Notes: generated by a model not told the origin, from the letters alone. Positions 18,160-28,497 are shown, numbered from the stretch's first letter. The stretch is 64,000 bases of DNA from Methylohalobius crimeensis 10Ki (GCF_000421465.1 NZ_ATXB01000001.1:2263001-2327000); one strand, 5' to 3'. Made by a program: numbers and translations.

Positions 18160-20334
18160 GTGACTCCATGGCGCCTCCTTTACATCGTCTGCTTATGCTG
18201 GCTATCGACCAAGCCGCTCCAAGCCGCTACCGTTAGCGTTCCGCTCACCTTCGAGTATGGTTTCATCCGCCAAGCCCTCTTAGCCTGGGCCTATGACGAC
18301 TCAGGCAAGCTGGGGGCTCTCCAAGACGCTTCCGGTTGTAATCGGGTGATCCTTTCCGATCCCAAACTGACGCCTGAGAATAAAAAAATGCATTTAAACC
18401 AACAAGCGGAAGTGGAGGTGGGCACAGCGCTCAACGGCCGATGCACTCCCTTCATCCACTGGCGGGGCCGGCTGCATACTTGGCATCGACCGGAAATCGC
18501 AGACGGCGGATCGGTGGTACGTTTTCCGATAGCCGCCAGCCGTCTTTACGACGAGACAGGCATGGAAATTCCCGCCGGTCCCATGCTAAACCAGGCCCGG
18601 CGATTCGCCGAACCTCGTCTCAACGATTTCAGCATCGATCTGAAACCGGCGCTGAAGGAAATCAAAACGCTGCTACCGCAAGTACTGCCTCGAAACAGCC
18701 CGCAATTGGCTTCGATCCTCGACTCCCTGGCGGTCACCGATCTTGCGGTGAACAATGACCATCTTCAATTGACCCTGCGCTTCACCACTCCCGACCTTCC
18801 TGCCGGCGAACCGTCTTCGCCCCCCCCTTTCACCGCAAAAGAATTAAAGCAGTGGGAAAACACCTGGGAACAATGGGACGCTTTCTTAACCGCGGCCATC
18901 AAGCAAGCCGCCTCCGATACCGATTCCCCCGCCCTGCGCCATACCCTGGAATCCGTTCTACTCAACGCCCGCTATGTTTGGCGCGATGCACTGGCGGCGG
19001 AAACGCCGGAAGAACGGCCCGATCCGGTACGGGTATTTTTCCTGGAAACCTGGGACCAACTCGCGCCGGTACTGGCGACGTTGACCGCCCGACTTCCCGC
19101 CGAAAAAGGAATCCGCTATGCCGCTTTCATCAATGCGGTGGATACCCTCGAGGCTCTGGATGCCCTCGGTCCCGCCTTGGGACTGGAGATTTCCAGCGCC
19201 GGGCTGCGGCGGTTGGCGCGCTTGCTGATCCGAGACGGCGACACCCCCTTGCAATACCGCGACGAGATCGACCCCGAACTGAGACGCCTTTTCGGTTTGA
19301 CACCCAACGACACCGAAATGCAGGGACTCGGCTTCCCCCTCGACTGGTTGATTGACCCAGCCATCGCCGCCCGCTCGGACACCGCCCTGGCGGCTCGTTT
19401 GAACGGTTGGGCCCCGGACCGCCGGGATGCCGGACGCTATCTGCCCTTGGCGCATCAGTTGCTGGTCCAGGCGATCGAAGACAGCGCTCAAAGCCAAGCG
19501 CTTCGTGGCGATCTGCGTCCCTTATTTCGGAATCTGGTGCTTGCCGCCGCCTGGCAGGAAAGCTGCTGGCGTCAATTCATCCAACAAGGAGGCAGCATTC
19601 AACCGCTGGTTTCGTCTTCCGGCGATGTGGGCATTCTGCAAATCAATACCCGGGTCTGGCGCGGGCTTTACCATCCCCGGCGCCTACGCGATGACATCGC
19701 CTACAACGCCCGCGCCGGCAGCGAAATATTGCTGCATTATCTGACCGATTACGCCCTCGCCAAGAAGGAGGATCGCTTGGGCGGTAGCCGCGACGCCCTG
19801 GCGCGCTCCACCTATGCCATGTACAACGGAGGTCCCCGCCACATCAGCCGTTACCGCAAATCCGGCACATCGCCTCATCTGCGCCGAATCGACCGGGCTT
19901 TCTGGGAAAAATACCGGCAAATTCAGCGCGACGGATTCCATGTTGTGGCCGGATGCTACGGCGGGTCGGTACGAATCGATCCAACCACCACACCGGCATC
20001 CGGCGCCGATGCGACAGCGACCGCCAAACCGATCGATAGCGCTTCGGGAAGGAGCTGGATCAAACGCCAAAACCCTGAGCACTACACCTTACAATTGATC
20101 GCGGTCCAAGAAGAATCGGCCGCCCAATCTTTCCTGAAGCGGCTCGGTAACAGCCCCGGAACTTATTACCGCTTCCGTCGTGACGGTAAAACCTGGTATG
20201 CGGTGGTCCTCGGCGTCTATCCTAACCGAAAGGAGGCTGAACAGGCGGCCGCCGTCTGGCGAAGCAAACTGTCCTTGCCGGACATATGGGTCCGCGACTT
20301 CGCCAGTCTTCAACAACAAATCGGTCGTTCCTGA
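18160..20334 (+). CDS. Lytic transglycosylase (SLT) with C-terminal SPOR domain
   Basis: 724 residues from GTG 18160, chosen because GGGAGAG stands 8 bases upstream and the protein then opens with a proper signal peptide (VTPWRLLYIVCLCWLSTKP, cleavage after LQA). A long N-terminal region of no recognised domain comes first. It is followed by an SLT domain near residues 500-620 (AAAWQESCWRQF with the catalytic Glu, SSGDVGILQINTRVW, YAMYNGGP) and a SPOR domain at about 640-715 (NPEHYTLQLIAV, KTWYAVVLGVYPNRKEA). It should cleave peptidoglycan at septal denuded glycan recognised by SPOR. First gene of a run with the DUF697-like and MscK genes. Confidence 0.88.
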   Translation: MTPWRLLYIVCLCWLSTKPLQAATVSVPLTFEYGFIRQALLAWAYDDSGKLGALQDASGCNRVILSDPKLTPENKKMHLNQQAEVEVGTALNGRCTPFIHWRGRLHTWHRPEIADGGSVVRFPIAASRLYDETGMEIPAGPMLNQARRFAEPRLNDFSIDLKPALKEIKTLLPQVLPRNSPQLASILDSLAVTDLAVNNDHLQLTLRFTTPDLPAGEPSSPPPFTAKELKQWENTWEQWDAFLTAAIKQAASDTDSPALRHTLESVLLNARYVWRDALAAETPEERPDPVRVFFLETWDQLAPVLATLTARLPAEKGIRYAAFINAVDTLEALDALGPALGLEISSAGLRRLARLLIRDGDTPLQYRDEIDPELRRLFGLTPNDTEMQGLGFPLDWLIDPAIAARSDTALAARLNGWAPDRRDAGRYLPLAHQLLVQAIEDSAQSQALRGDLRPLFRNLVLAAAWQESCWRQFIQQGGSIQPLVSSSGDVGILQINTRVWRGLYHPRRLRDDIAYNARAGSEILLHYLTDYALAKKEDRLGGSRDALARSTYAMYNGGPRHISRYRKSGTSPHLRRIDRAFWEKYRQIQRDGFHVVAGCYGGSVRIDPTTTPASGADATATAKPIDSASGRSWIKRQNPEHYTLQLIAVQEESAAQSFLKRLGNSPGTYYRFRRDGKTWYAVVLGVYPNRKEAEQAAAVWRSKLSLPDIWVRDFASLQQQIGRS

Positions 20335-20351
20335 CATCCGCTTGGCCTTGC

Positions 20352-20954
20352 ATGATTGACCTTTCCCTGCCCCCCGCTTCCCCTCTCGATAAACGGGCCG
20401 CCCATTTAATCCATACCTTCGCCGCGCTCCAAGCGGGGATTGCCTTTACCCTCGCCAACACCGCCTTGGGCGATACGGTGCTGGTCACGGGGCTGACCTT
20501 GTATCTGATCCACAAACTGGGCAAACTATACGGCGTTCAGGATGTCAGCGCTCAACAGGTGCTCGGTCAATGCCTGGCTTACTACGGCGGAACCTATCTG
20601 TCGAGCAAACTTCTGTTCTGGTTACCCGGCATCGGCAACTGGGCCAATGCCACCGCGACCTTATTGTTGGTGGAAACCGTTGGCTGGACCTGCGTCTCAC
20701 TGTTTTCATCCCAACTCGACCCGACAAACCTCAAACCGTCCCAGTGGCGCGAATTACTCCGCAAAGCCCGGCGTCAGGCCGAAATCCATCAGGCCGCCAA
20801 CAAACGCATTCTGGGTAAAATGACCGCCCAAGACCGCGCCCGCCTGGAGGCGATTCAGCGTCGACTCAAGGAACCCGATCTCTCCGAGGAGGAGAAAGAA
20901 AGGCTCTATCAAGCCCTCGAATCCCTGTATCAAGAAATAGAAAATCGGCCCTAG
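20352..20954 (+). CDS. DUF697-like membrane protein
   Basis: 200 residues from ATG 20352. The middle part reads LIHKLGKLYGVQDVSAQQVL then WLPGIGNWANATATLLLVETVGW, the pattern of DUF697 domains (YcjF and relatives), with two or three membrane segments. The C-terminal 70 residues are charged and helical. It sits 17 bases after the lytic transglycosylase gene and 12 before the channel gene. DUF697 assignment is by motif resemblance only; function unknown. Confidence 0.65.
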   Translation: MIDLSLPPASPLDKRAAHLIHTFAALQAGIAFTLANTALGDTVLVTGLTLYLIHKLGKLYGVQDVSAQQVLGQCLAYYGGTYLSSKLLFWLPGIGNWANATATLLLVETVGWTCVSLFSSQLDPTNLKPSQWRELLRKARRQAEIHQAANKRILGKMTAQDRARLEAIQRRLKEPDLSEEEKERLYQALESLYQEIENRP

Positions 20955-20966
20955 AAAGGAAAATCC

Positions 20967-23900
20967 ATGCGTCTGCTCATCTGCTTAGGTCTCATTTACT
21001 CGATTTTTCTGCATCCGGTGCTGGGAGAAGAACGCCTGACCGAGGAAATCCTGGTTCAGGAACAAAAAACCATCGAATCCGCCAATCTTCCCGAGGAGCA
21101 ACAGAAGCAAGCCATGGAATGGTTGGGCCAAGCGCGCCAGTGGCTGCACCAGGCACAAGCGGCGCAAAAGGCTCGCCAAGAATTGGAGAAAAAACTGCAA
21201 GAGGCGCCTAAACGCTTGGCCGAAATTCGTCAACGGCTGATACAACCGGAAGACCTGAGCCGGGATTGGCCTCCCCTCGATCTTTCCCGTCCCTTGGAAT
21301 GGCTGGAAATTCAACTCGCCGAAGAAGAAAGCGCGCTTAGCAAAGACCAAACCGAACTAGAACAGAAAGAACGCGAATTAACCGAACTTCTGGCAGCAGC
21401 CACCGCCGGCAGACAACAAATCGCGGAACTGGAACGGCAATTGGCGGAAGTGGCAGCCGAGCTCAAGACGATCTCGGCATCGTCCGAAATGCCTTTGGAC
21501 CAAGCCCGTCGCCTCTCCCTGCAAGCCCGCCGCATCTGGTTGCAGGCAGAGATTGAGCGATTGCGCCTCAGGCAATCCAACCTGGCGCTGCTCACCGAAC
21601 TCACGCGCGCGGAACGAGACCTTTTGGCCCTTCAGGTGGCCGAGCGTCAGGAACGAACCGAACGTCTTCGTCAAGCGGTGCAATCCGCCCGCGAGCATCA
21701 AGCTTTGAGCGCGGCCAACGAGGCCGAACGCGCTTTTCAGACGGCGGCGCCGGAAGTACGCTCGATACTGGAACAAAATCTCAATCTGTGGGCGGAACTG
21801 AGAAAACTCATCGACGAAGGCAAAAACCTCAAGGAGCGATCGCAAAAAATCAAACGGCAACTCGACAACCTGCAAAGCGATTTCGATCGGACGCAACAAG
21901 CTATTTCTCTGGCAAAAGCCGATGCCACCATCGCTCGCTTGCTACGCAAGCGTCTCGAATCCTTGCCCTCCGTGACCAGCATTCACCGGGATGCGGAAAT
22001 TCGCCAAGTCCGTCTGAAATCCGCCATCGCTCGCCGGCTCGAGATCGAAGAGTCCTTACAGCAACTCGGCGAAATCAACAAGATGATCAAAGCTCAGATC
22101 GAATCTTTGCCGGCCGATATCGATGAGAGCCGCCGCACGATTATCCGACTCCAACTCCGGGAAACTTTCCAGAACCGCCGCGAAGCATTGCAAGCCCTGC
22201 AACAGGAATACACCCGCTACCTCAGCACTTTGTCGGAATTGGATACCCTGGAGCAGCAACTCACCCGACTGACGAAATCTTATCGCGATTTCATCGAGCA
22301 AAAGCTGCTATGGATTCGCTACGGCGGTTTCCCCCACACAATGGGTGAACTCATCGACCCGCTCGTGGACAATCTCAACCCGGCTGCGCTCAACCAACTG
22401 AGAAGCCGATTGTTCCGTTTGATGGCTTCCGATCCTTTTCCTTTGGGACTGGTGATGATGGGGTTCGCGGGACTGCTCGTTATGCGCCGGAGGGTGAATC
22501 AGGATTTACTCGAGATGGCCCAAGCCACTCGAAGCATCCGCACCGACAGTTTCCTCAACACACTGCGCGCCTTGCTTGATACCCTCATTCTAGCCGCGCC
22601 AATTCCGCTACTGCTGTTCGGGCTGGGGTGGTGGCTCAGCCGCTCTGCGGTCGGCGACGATCAAATCGGCGCACTGTCTCACGCCTTATTGATGTCCGGC
22701 CGACCGGCGGTTGCTCTCAGCATCTTGCGCCAGATCTGCCGGCCAGAGGGACTTGCCCAGCGCCACCTGCGCTGGCTCAATGCCACCCGGGAACAACTCT
22801 GGTGTCACCTCCGATGGTTTCTCCCCGTGACGATTGCCTCTGCGTTCATTATCGACATCTCCGGAGGCCTTTCGCTCACCACTGCTTCTTTGGGACTCGG
22901 ACGTTGGACCTTCGCGATGCTGATGCTGATCACCAGCGCTTTGGTACATCGTCTCTGGCGCAAAGAAGGGGCGATTATGTCCGAACTGACCGCATCCCGA
23001 TCCAACTGGGTAGGAACTTACCACCTTTTATGGTTCCCGCTGGGAATCGGCATCCCCCTGGCGTTGGCCCTCAGTGCAGCCGGCGGTTATTACTATGCCG
23101 CCCTCTATTTGGTTAAGAACCTGGCCCGAACCTTGTGGTATTTCGTCGCCCTCATGCTGGTGAAGGATTTTCTTTTGCGCTCCCTTTATGTGGCCGAACG
23201 GCGCCTGCGCTTTCAGGAAATCCTGCGCCGGCGGGAGGATCTGCGCGCCCAACAAACACAACCCGACACCTCGGCGAGCGAATTACCGGCGGTGGAGGAA
23301 CCGACGGTGGATTTCGGCCGCTTGAGCGAACAAGCCCGGCGTCTATTGCGGATCGGTTTTTTCTTCGCTTCGCTCATCGGCTTGGGGTTAATCTGGAAAG
23401 ACGCGGTTCCGGCCCTGGCCTTCCTGGATCAAGTCACCCTCCCCATGACCACCACTAAGATCGTGGGCGGCGTCTCCAAAGAAGTCCCCTTGACCCTCGC
23501 CGACGTGGTCATGGGACTCTTAATCGGCCTGTTGACCGTCCTGGCGGCCAAAAACCTTCCGGGGCTTTTGGAATTCACCATCCTTCAACGCTTGCCCCTG
23601 GAAAAAGGCTCCCGCTACGCGTGGAGTTCCTTGTCTCAATATTTGATCGCCGCCATCGGAATTTATGTCATCTTCTCCTCCCTGGGGGTGCAATGGGCGG
23701 ATATCCAATGGCTGATCGCAGCCCTCTCGGTCGGGGTGGGGTTCGGTCTTCAAGAAGTGGTGGCCAACTTCATCAGCGGCTTGCTGCTTTTGTTCGAGCG
23801 CCCGATTCGCGTCGGCGACGTGGTCACCGTCGGCGACGTCACCGGTACCGTCTCCCGGATTCGCATCCGCGCCACCACCATTCTCAACTGGGACCGAAAA

Positions 23901-24317
23901 GAATTAATTATCCCGAATAAAAGTTTCATCACCGGGGAATTCATCAACTGGACATTAACCGATAGCGTCAACCGCACGACCATACCCATCGGCATTGCCT
24001 ACGGCAGCGATACCCAAAAAGCCATGCGCTTGATTTCAGAGGCGGCCGCCAATCATCCCGAAGTGCTCGACGATCCTCATCCGTTGATCACGTTCGAGAG
24101 CTTCGGCGACAATGCACTGCTTATCAATCTGCGTATTTATCTGGGATCGCTGGATAACCTCCTGGCCACCATCAGCGATCTTCACCAAACCATCTATACC
24201 CAACTCAACGCCGCCGGCATTGAAATCGCCTTCCCGCAGCGGGATGTGCATTTGGATACCGTCCGTCCCTTGGAAATCAAAATTCGGCGAGAAACAAAGG
24301 AGCAGCCTTCGCCTTAG
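20967..24317 (+). CDS. MscK/KefA-type mechanosensitive channel
   Basis: 1116 residues, AAAGGA site before the ATG. A signal peptide (about 1-20) is followed by a periplasmic coiled-coil region of about 400 residues, rich in Glu, Gln and Leu. Eight or so membrane segments follow, then the MscS pore and beta domain: VGFGLQEVVANFISGLLLLFE and RPIRVGDVVTVGDVTGTVSRI at about 925-970. The size matches MscK (1120 residues) and MscM-type channels. It opens on membrane tension to release ions and small solutes during hypo-osmotic shock. Exact subtype not settled. Confidence 0.92.
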   Translation: MRLLICLGLIYSIFLHPVLGEERLTEEILVQEQKTIESANLPEEQQKQAMEWLGQARQWLHQAQAAQKARQELEKKLQEAPKRLAEIRQRLIQPEDLSRDWPPLDLSRPLEWLEIQLAEEESALSKDQTELEQKERELTELLAAATAGRQQIAELERQLAEVAAELKTISASSEMPLDQARRLSLQARRIWLQAEIERLRLRQSNLALLTELTRAERDLLALQVAERQERTERLRQAVQSAREHQALSAANEAERAFQTAAPEVRSILEQNLNLWAELRKLIDEGKNLKERSQKIKRQLDNLQSDFDRTQQAISLAKADATIARLLRKRLESLPSVTSIHRDAEIRQVRLKSAIARRLEIEESLQQLGEINKMIKAQIESLPADIDESRRTIIRLQLRETFQNRREALQALQQEYTRYLSTLSELDTLEQQLTRLTKSYRDFIEQKLLWIRYGGFPHTMGELIDPLVDNLNPAALNQLRSRLFRLMASDPFPLGLVMMGFAGLLVMRRRVNQDLLEMAQATRSIRTDSFLNTLRALLDTLILAAPIPLLLFGLGWWLSRSAVGDDQIGALSHALLMSGRPAVALSILRQICRPEGLAQRHLRWLNATREQLWCHLRWFLPVTIASAFIIDISGGLSLTTASLGLGRWTFAMLMLITSALVHRLWRKEGAIMSELTASRSNWVGTYHLLWFPLGIGIPLALALSAAGGYYYAALYLVKNLARTLWYFVALMLVKDFLLRSLYVAERRLRFQEILRRREDLRAQQTQPDTSASELPAVEEPTVDFGRLSEQARRLLRIGFFFASLIGLGLIWKDAVPALAFLDQVTLPMTTTKIVGGVSKEVPLTLADVVMGLLIGLLTVLAAKNLPGLLEFTILQRLPLEKGSRYAWSSLSQYLIAAIGIYVIFSSLGVQWADIQWLIAALSVGVGFGLQEVVANFISGLLLLFERPIRVGDVVTVGDVTGTVSRIRIRATTILNWDRKELIIPNKSFITGEFINWTLTDSVNRTTIPIGIAYGSDTQKAMRLISEAAANHPEVLDDPHPLITFESFGDNALLINLRIYLGSLDNLLATISDLHQTIYTQLNAAGIEIAFPQRDVHLDTVRPLEIKIRRETKEQPSP

Positions 24318-24355
24318 GGGCCTCAGTGTTCCGCGACTCAGATCCTGTATCGATC

Positions 24356-25489
24356 CTAATAACGGTAAGTTTCAAAAACTTTCAATAGCAAATCCACTTC
24401 CGCCGACTCGGGCACTTCCCATGCTTGGATTTCGATGTCTTCCAAAACGCCCAATCCTTTTTCATCCGTATGCATCTGAGTGAGGACAGTTTGAAGCGAT
24501 TGTCGAAAATCCGCATCCAAATAAGGAGCGATGCAAAAAAGATGGGCGGCCAACTCCGTTTGGGTTTGGTCCAAGACGCGTGTCTGGCGACGACTGAGGG
24601 AAGATAAGCCGGAATAGGTTTTGAGGGGCATCATGACCCAGTCCACCTGTTGGCGAATGAGATACTGGATCGCTTTGATATCATTGCCGCTTTCGTGAAA
24701 CCGGAAAGCATTCGAATCCAGATCCCGCTCATCGCACAAAAATCGTCCCAATAGATAAGTGAAACTTTGCTTGCTTGCGATCGCCACTTTCGGAGAAGCG
24801 TAATCCTCCAACGAGCGGGAGTCGTTGGCGGGAGCCAAAATAACCACCTCTTCGGTTTCCCCTTCGGGTTTGCATAAAGGAATATACCCCTGGCCGTAAA
24901 TCAAGCGGCACGCTTCAAACGGACGGGCGAAAACAAGATCGGTTTGCTCTTCCCGGTCATTGGCCGTTTGCTCGGCCAGGGTTTGCGCGAAAAATTGAAT
25001 CGGCTTTTGCAGTCGGCGCTGAAGATAGGTATTGAATAGAAACCAGCCGTTGAGCTGTTGGCTGGTTTGCAGGCTGGCGAAGAGATTGAGACGATCCCGG
25101 GTTTGAGCAGGCGTCTTCGGATTTTCCTCCACGGCCGAATCGACTTGGATTTTCCGGGGTGTGGGCGTGGCGTCCCCTTCGCCATCCGGAAGGAAGCGAC
25201 CCAGGCCGGTAATTTTGAACAAAATGGACGCCATGCGATTGAGATTGATCGCCTGAATCTGTTTGCCTTCGTCTTCCCAGGCTTTGAGGAGCTTTAGAAG
25301 CAGCGCCAAACCCATGGAGTTGATTCGACCGACCTCGGAAAAATCCAGAACGATTTCGGAAACGTCGGGTACTTGCCGAGTCAACGACTCCAACTCCGGT
25401 CGGCTGGAGGCATCGAGAACTCCGATAAAGCGGTAGAGGACAGCCCTATCTTGATTTTCCCTCGCGATTTGGATGGTTTGCTCGTTCAT
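24356..25489 (-). CDS. STAS (anti-sigma antagonist) domain fused to PhnD-like binding domain
   Basis: 377 residues. Residues about 15-105 form an STAS domain: VLDASSRPELESL, then IVLDFSEVGRINSMGLALLLKLL, where the Ser of INSMG is in the position phosphorylated in SpoIIAA-type antagonists. After a proline-rich linker, residues about 135-377 resemble PhnD/transferrin-like periplasmic binding domains (TDLVFARPFEACRLIYGQGY, YLIRQQVDWVMMPLKTYSGL). There is no signal peptide, so this binding domain would be cytoplasmic. It lies 62 bases downstream of a SpoIIE phosphatase gene, its likely partner. The ligand of the second domain is unknown. Confidence 0.75.
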   Translation of the reverse strand: MNEQTIQIARENQDRAVLYRFIGVLDASSRPELESLTRQVPDVSEIVLDFSEVGRINSMGLALLLKLLKAWEDEGKQIQAINLNRMASILFKITGLGRFLPDGEGDATPTPRKIQVDSAVEENPKTPAQTRDRLNLFASLQTSQQLNGWFLFNTYLQRRLQKPIQFFAQTLAEQTANDREEQTDLVFARPFEACRLIYGQGYIPLCKPEGETEEVVILAPANDSRSLEDYASPKVAIASKQSFTYLLGRFLCDERDLDSNAFRFHESGNDIKAIQYLIRQQVDWVMMPLKTYSGLSSLSRRQTRVLDQTQTELAAHLFCIAPYLDADFRQSLQTVLTQMHTDEKGLGVLEDIEIQAWEVPESAEVDLLLKVFETYRY

Positions 25490-25551
25490 GTTGCAGCCTT
25501 TGTTCTGATTGTTCGGGTTGGATGGTGAGCGGATTCACCAACCGTGAGGAA

Positions 25552-28203
25552 TCATGATTGCTCGAAATACTGGAAGCCGCAGTCCCCCGAAACGGGCGCT
25601 TGCGCTTCCATGTCCCATAAAGCCACGACTCGGGTCCAACGGAAGGGCATGACCCGCAGCTGAAGATAATGACTGAACTTCCACATCATGAACAGGCCCG
25701 CCCCGCCGACACCCGGCGTGACTCCCTGCTGGGACGCCAGACTCATGTGATGGAGGAAACGTTCGGCGTTGATCGTGCCCCAGCTGTCGGTCGTCATCAG
25801 GGCAAGCATGTTGTCTTTCTGAGCCACATCGATCAGGATTTTCTCTTCCTCCAGAGAACGGGGCGATCCTTTGTCGTAGAGAGGACGGTAGTGGCCGTCG
25901 CGGGGAGCGGCGTAAAACGCATTCTCCAGCATCTCATCGGCAACCATCACCAATTGCTGCGCTGCCTCCTCGGAGCACCCCCGTTCGCTGATTTGCGCCT
26001 GAATCTCTTCAAGAATGAACGCCTTATCTTCGGTATGGGTAAGCGGGTAGCTTTGCCGCCAATGGGAGGCCCCCAATAGACGGGAGATATCGTCGGCGAC
26101 GCCTTCCGCGTGTTGGGTCAACAAAGAATCGAAAGCCACCTCCCGATAGAGAAAATGCTCCTCGGGCAATACCCGCTGGATACCGTCCCGTTCGATCTCC
26201 GGCATCACGTCGGAGAAAGGACCGTCGGCGTGGAGTATGAGCCAGCGCCGATCCAGTTCCGGTTGCGGGCGCTCGCCCCGGCGATAGCGGGAGAGCGGCA
26301 ACAATCGCACATGATCGGAGGCGGGCGCCGTGGGGGCCGTGATCCGTTCGAGGTGATCCACGACGATCACGGTGATGTCATCTTCAAATCGGCGACGGTG
26401 GGTATGCTGGCTCAGAGCCTCGAAGACCCGGTCGCACTCCGCCTTCGGTTCGGTAGCTCCGGCTTGTTGGCGGAGTAATGATTCCAGACGTTCATAGCCG
26501 AAAATATCCCCGAGAGGCGATTCCTCCTCCACCAAACCGTCGGTGATCAAAACGATACGGCCACCCAGGTCCCAATTCGATTCCGCCTCCGCATCGCGGT
26601 AGTCCATATCGGCCTGTTGACCGAGAGGCGGGGCATAGGAGGCCAATTGCATCCATTCCCCGTCGCGGTTGCGGTAATATGGCGGGATATGACCGGCACT
26701 GGCATACCATAAGCGACCCTCCCGGGCATCCAGGGTGAGACAGGTCATGGTCATAAACAAGGACTGATGGGCGACTTCAGAGACGATTTCATTGATGGCG
26801 GCCAAAATCTCCGCCGGCCGGAATACGCCTCGGGTGCTCAATTGGTGCACCGCCGCTTTCACCGCACTCACCAGGGTTCCCGGCCCTACGCCGTGACCGG
26901 TCACGTCCCCCAGCAATACCACGCTGTAGCGTCCGTCCACGCTGTAGTAATCGTAATAGTCCCCGCCGACCTCGCTCGAGGTCTGAATCATCGCATGCCC
27001 TTCCAATCCCGGCAGGGCGAAGGCGGGCGTGGGCAGCATGGCTTTTTGCAGGCTGGCCGCCAGCCTGATCTCCTCGCTCTGCAGGCGATGCAGCTGCTCC
27101 AGCTCCTCCAAACTCAAACGCAGTTTCTGTTCCGCGTGTTGGCGCTCGCTGATGTTGATGCCGGTCATCAGCAAAAGCGGTTGGTTGTCTTCCCCGATCA
27201 GAATGCTGCTGTGCCAGATCACCGCCAGCGACTCGCCGCTGCGAATTAAAAAGGGGGTTTCCACCACGCTTTCCAAAATCTCGCCGGTCAGCAGTTTTTG
27301 TAATTCATTTTGAAAAAAGGATCGTTTTTCCTCCGGAATGAAATGCTCGAAGAAATTTTGTCCCACCACTTCTTCTTCCATCCAACCACTTTCGGACTGG
27401 GCGCATTCATTGATCAACTGAATTTTCCCGGAGCGGTCGGTGATGGCAATCAGCGCCTGAGCGGTATTCAGCACGGCGGTGGTAAAGTCGCGTTGCTTTT
27501 GCAGCTGATCGATACTTTCCTTCAAACGGCCTACCAGCGGCTTGACCACCATCTGACCGACCGCCAGCAAGCCCAGAATCGCGACGACATACAAGGTACT
27601 GAAGGACGAAATGGAACGGTCCAATGTGTAGGCGCCCTCCGCCTGAATCATATTGGCGGCGCGCTCCAGATCGGGAATCAGCTTTTCCGATTCGGCCAAG
27701 ACCGATTTGAGAAGCGGTTCGTCAGGAGTGAAGTGCGAACGTCTGACGAGACTGCGGCCGTCGGCGATGAATTCCTGCATTCTTTTATTCAGCGCCGTTT
27801 TTCCAAAATACAACTGTCTGAGTTCCGGCGACAACTTCCCGGGTGCGGTCACATACCACAAGTCCTTGACGGGCAAGACCCGTTTTCCCGAAACGAGGAC
27901 GCTGTGCCCGTCGTCGAGCTGGGTCAGCGTATCGAGAAGATGGCTGCGCAGATCCCGCCTGGTATCCGGATCGTCGCTATAAACAGCCGTCAGAATCTGC
28001 GCCCGGATGCTTTCCGCCTGACGGACCACGTCTTCGGCCAATTTAACCCGGCCGATATTGCCGCGTTGATTTTCCAGGCCGGTACCGATGAGCAGAAAGA
28101 CCACGGTCCACATGATGGCCGCAAGATATAGCCCGCTGGCATAGTGTGAAAAAATAAGTTGTCGGTAACGTTCCCACAACCGTTTGAATTGCGCATTGAA
28201 CAT
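25552..28203 (-). CDS. Membrane SpoIIE-type phosphatase with PAS and HATPase domains
   Basis: 883 residues. Two membrane segments (about 22-42 and 203-222) enclose a periplasmic helical sensor region. Then come a PAS domain (about 240-360), a PP2C/SpoIIE phosphatase domain beginning EIRLAASLQKAMLP with the metal motifs SEVGGDYYDYY and LLGDVTGHGVGPG (about 385-600), and a C-terminal GHKL ATPase domain of anti-sigma kinase type (AAQQLVMVADEMLENAF, about 750-870). One chain therefore holds sensor, phosphatase and kinase-like modules of a partner switch, with the STAS protein encoded just downstream as the probable substrate. Confidence 0.9.
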   Translation of the reverse strand: MFNAQFKRLWERYRQLIFSHYASGLYLAAIMWTVVFLLIGTGLENQRGNIGRVKLAEDVVRQAESIRAQILTAVYSDDPDTRRDLRSHLLDTLTQLDDGHSVLVSGKRVLPVKDLWYVTAPGKLSPELRQLYFGKTALNKRMQEFIADGRSLVRRSHFTPDEPLLKSVLAESEKLIPDLERAANMIQAEGAYTLDRSISSFSTLYVVAILGLLAVGQMVVKPLVGRLKESIDQLQKQRDFTTAVLNTAQALIAITDRSGKIQLINECAQSESGWMEEEVVGQNFFEHFIPEEKRSFFQNELQKLLTGEILESVVETPFLIRSGESLAVIWHSSILIGEDNQPLLLMTGINISERQHAEQKLRLSLEELEQLHRLQSEEIRLAASLQKAMLPTPAFALPGLEGHAMIQTSSEVGGDYYDYYSVDGRYSVVLLGDVTGHGVGPGTLVSAVKAAVHQLSTRGVFRPAEILAAINEIVSEVAHQSLFMTMTCLTLDAREGRLWYASAGHIPPYYRNRDGEWMQLASYAPPLGQQADMDYRDAEAESNWDLGGRIVLITDGLVEEESPLGDIFGYERLESLLRQQAGATEPKAECDRVFEALSQHTHRRRFEDDITVIVVDHLERITAPTAPASDHVRLLPLSRYRRGERPQPELDRRWLILHADGPFSDVMPEIERDGIQRVLPEEHFLYREVAFDSLLTQHAEGVADDISRLLGASHWRQSYPLTHTEDKAFILEEIQAQISERGCSEEAAQQLVMVADEMLENAFYAAPRDGHYRPLYDKGSPRSLEEEKILIDVAQKDNMLALMTTDSWGTINAERFLHHMSLASQQGVTPGVGGAGLFMMWKFSHYLQLRVMPFRWTRVVALWDMEAQAPVSGDCGFQYFEQS

Positions 28204-28421
28204 AATCGGCCTCTCAACAGTTATCCTTCCGGGAAATATTTATTCATCGGCACGTGTGGACGTCGGTAAACCGCTCCACCGCGCCTTGGTAATACTTTTG
28301 TAAAAAAATAGTTAATTTCGAAAAGATAGGGGAGGAAAACGGTCGGAAATGTGACCGACTGCGAAAAATCTCAGCTGACACGACTAACGTTTAGAAGCGC
28401 GGGAAGCACTGCACGTCATGG

Positions 28422-28437
28422 GCGGAATCGATTCCGC
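28422..28437. promoter_or_regulatory. 16-bp perfect palindrome in the 28.2-28.5 kb intergenic region
   Basis: GCGGAATCGATTCCGC is a perfect palindrome between the SpoIIE phosphatase gene (starts 28203) and the small DUF3096 gene (ends 28498). It may be a dyad operator upstream of the phosphatase gene. No U-tract follows, so it is unlikely to be a terminator. A run of 12 G residues lies at 28474-28485 in the same spacer; otherwise no feature is seen in this 294-base gap. Confidence 0.4.
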
Positions 28438-28497
28438 AAACCATCGACGGTTCAGCGAATGAGGGGACCGATTGGGGGGGGGGGGAACAGTACCGAG

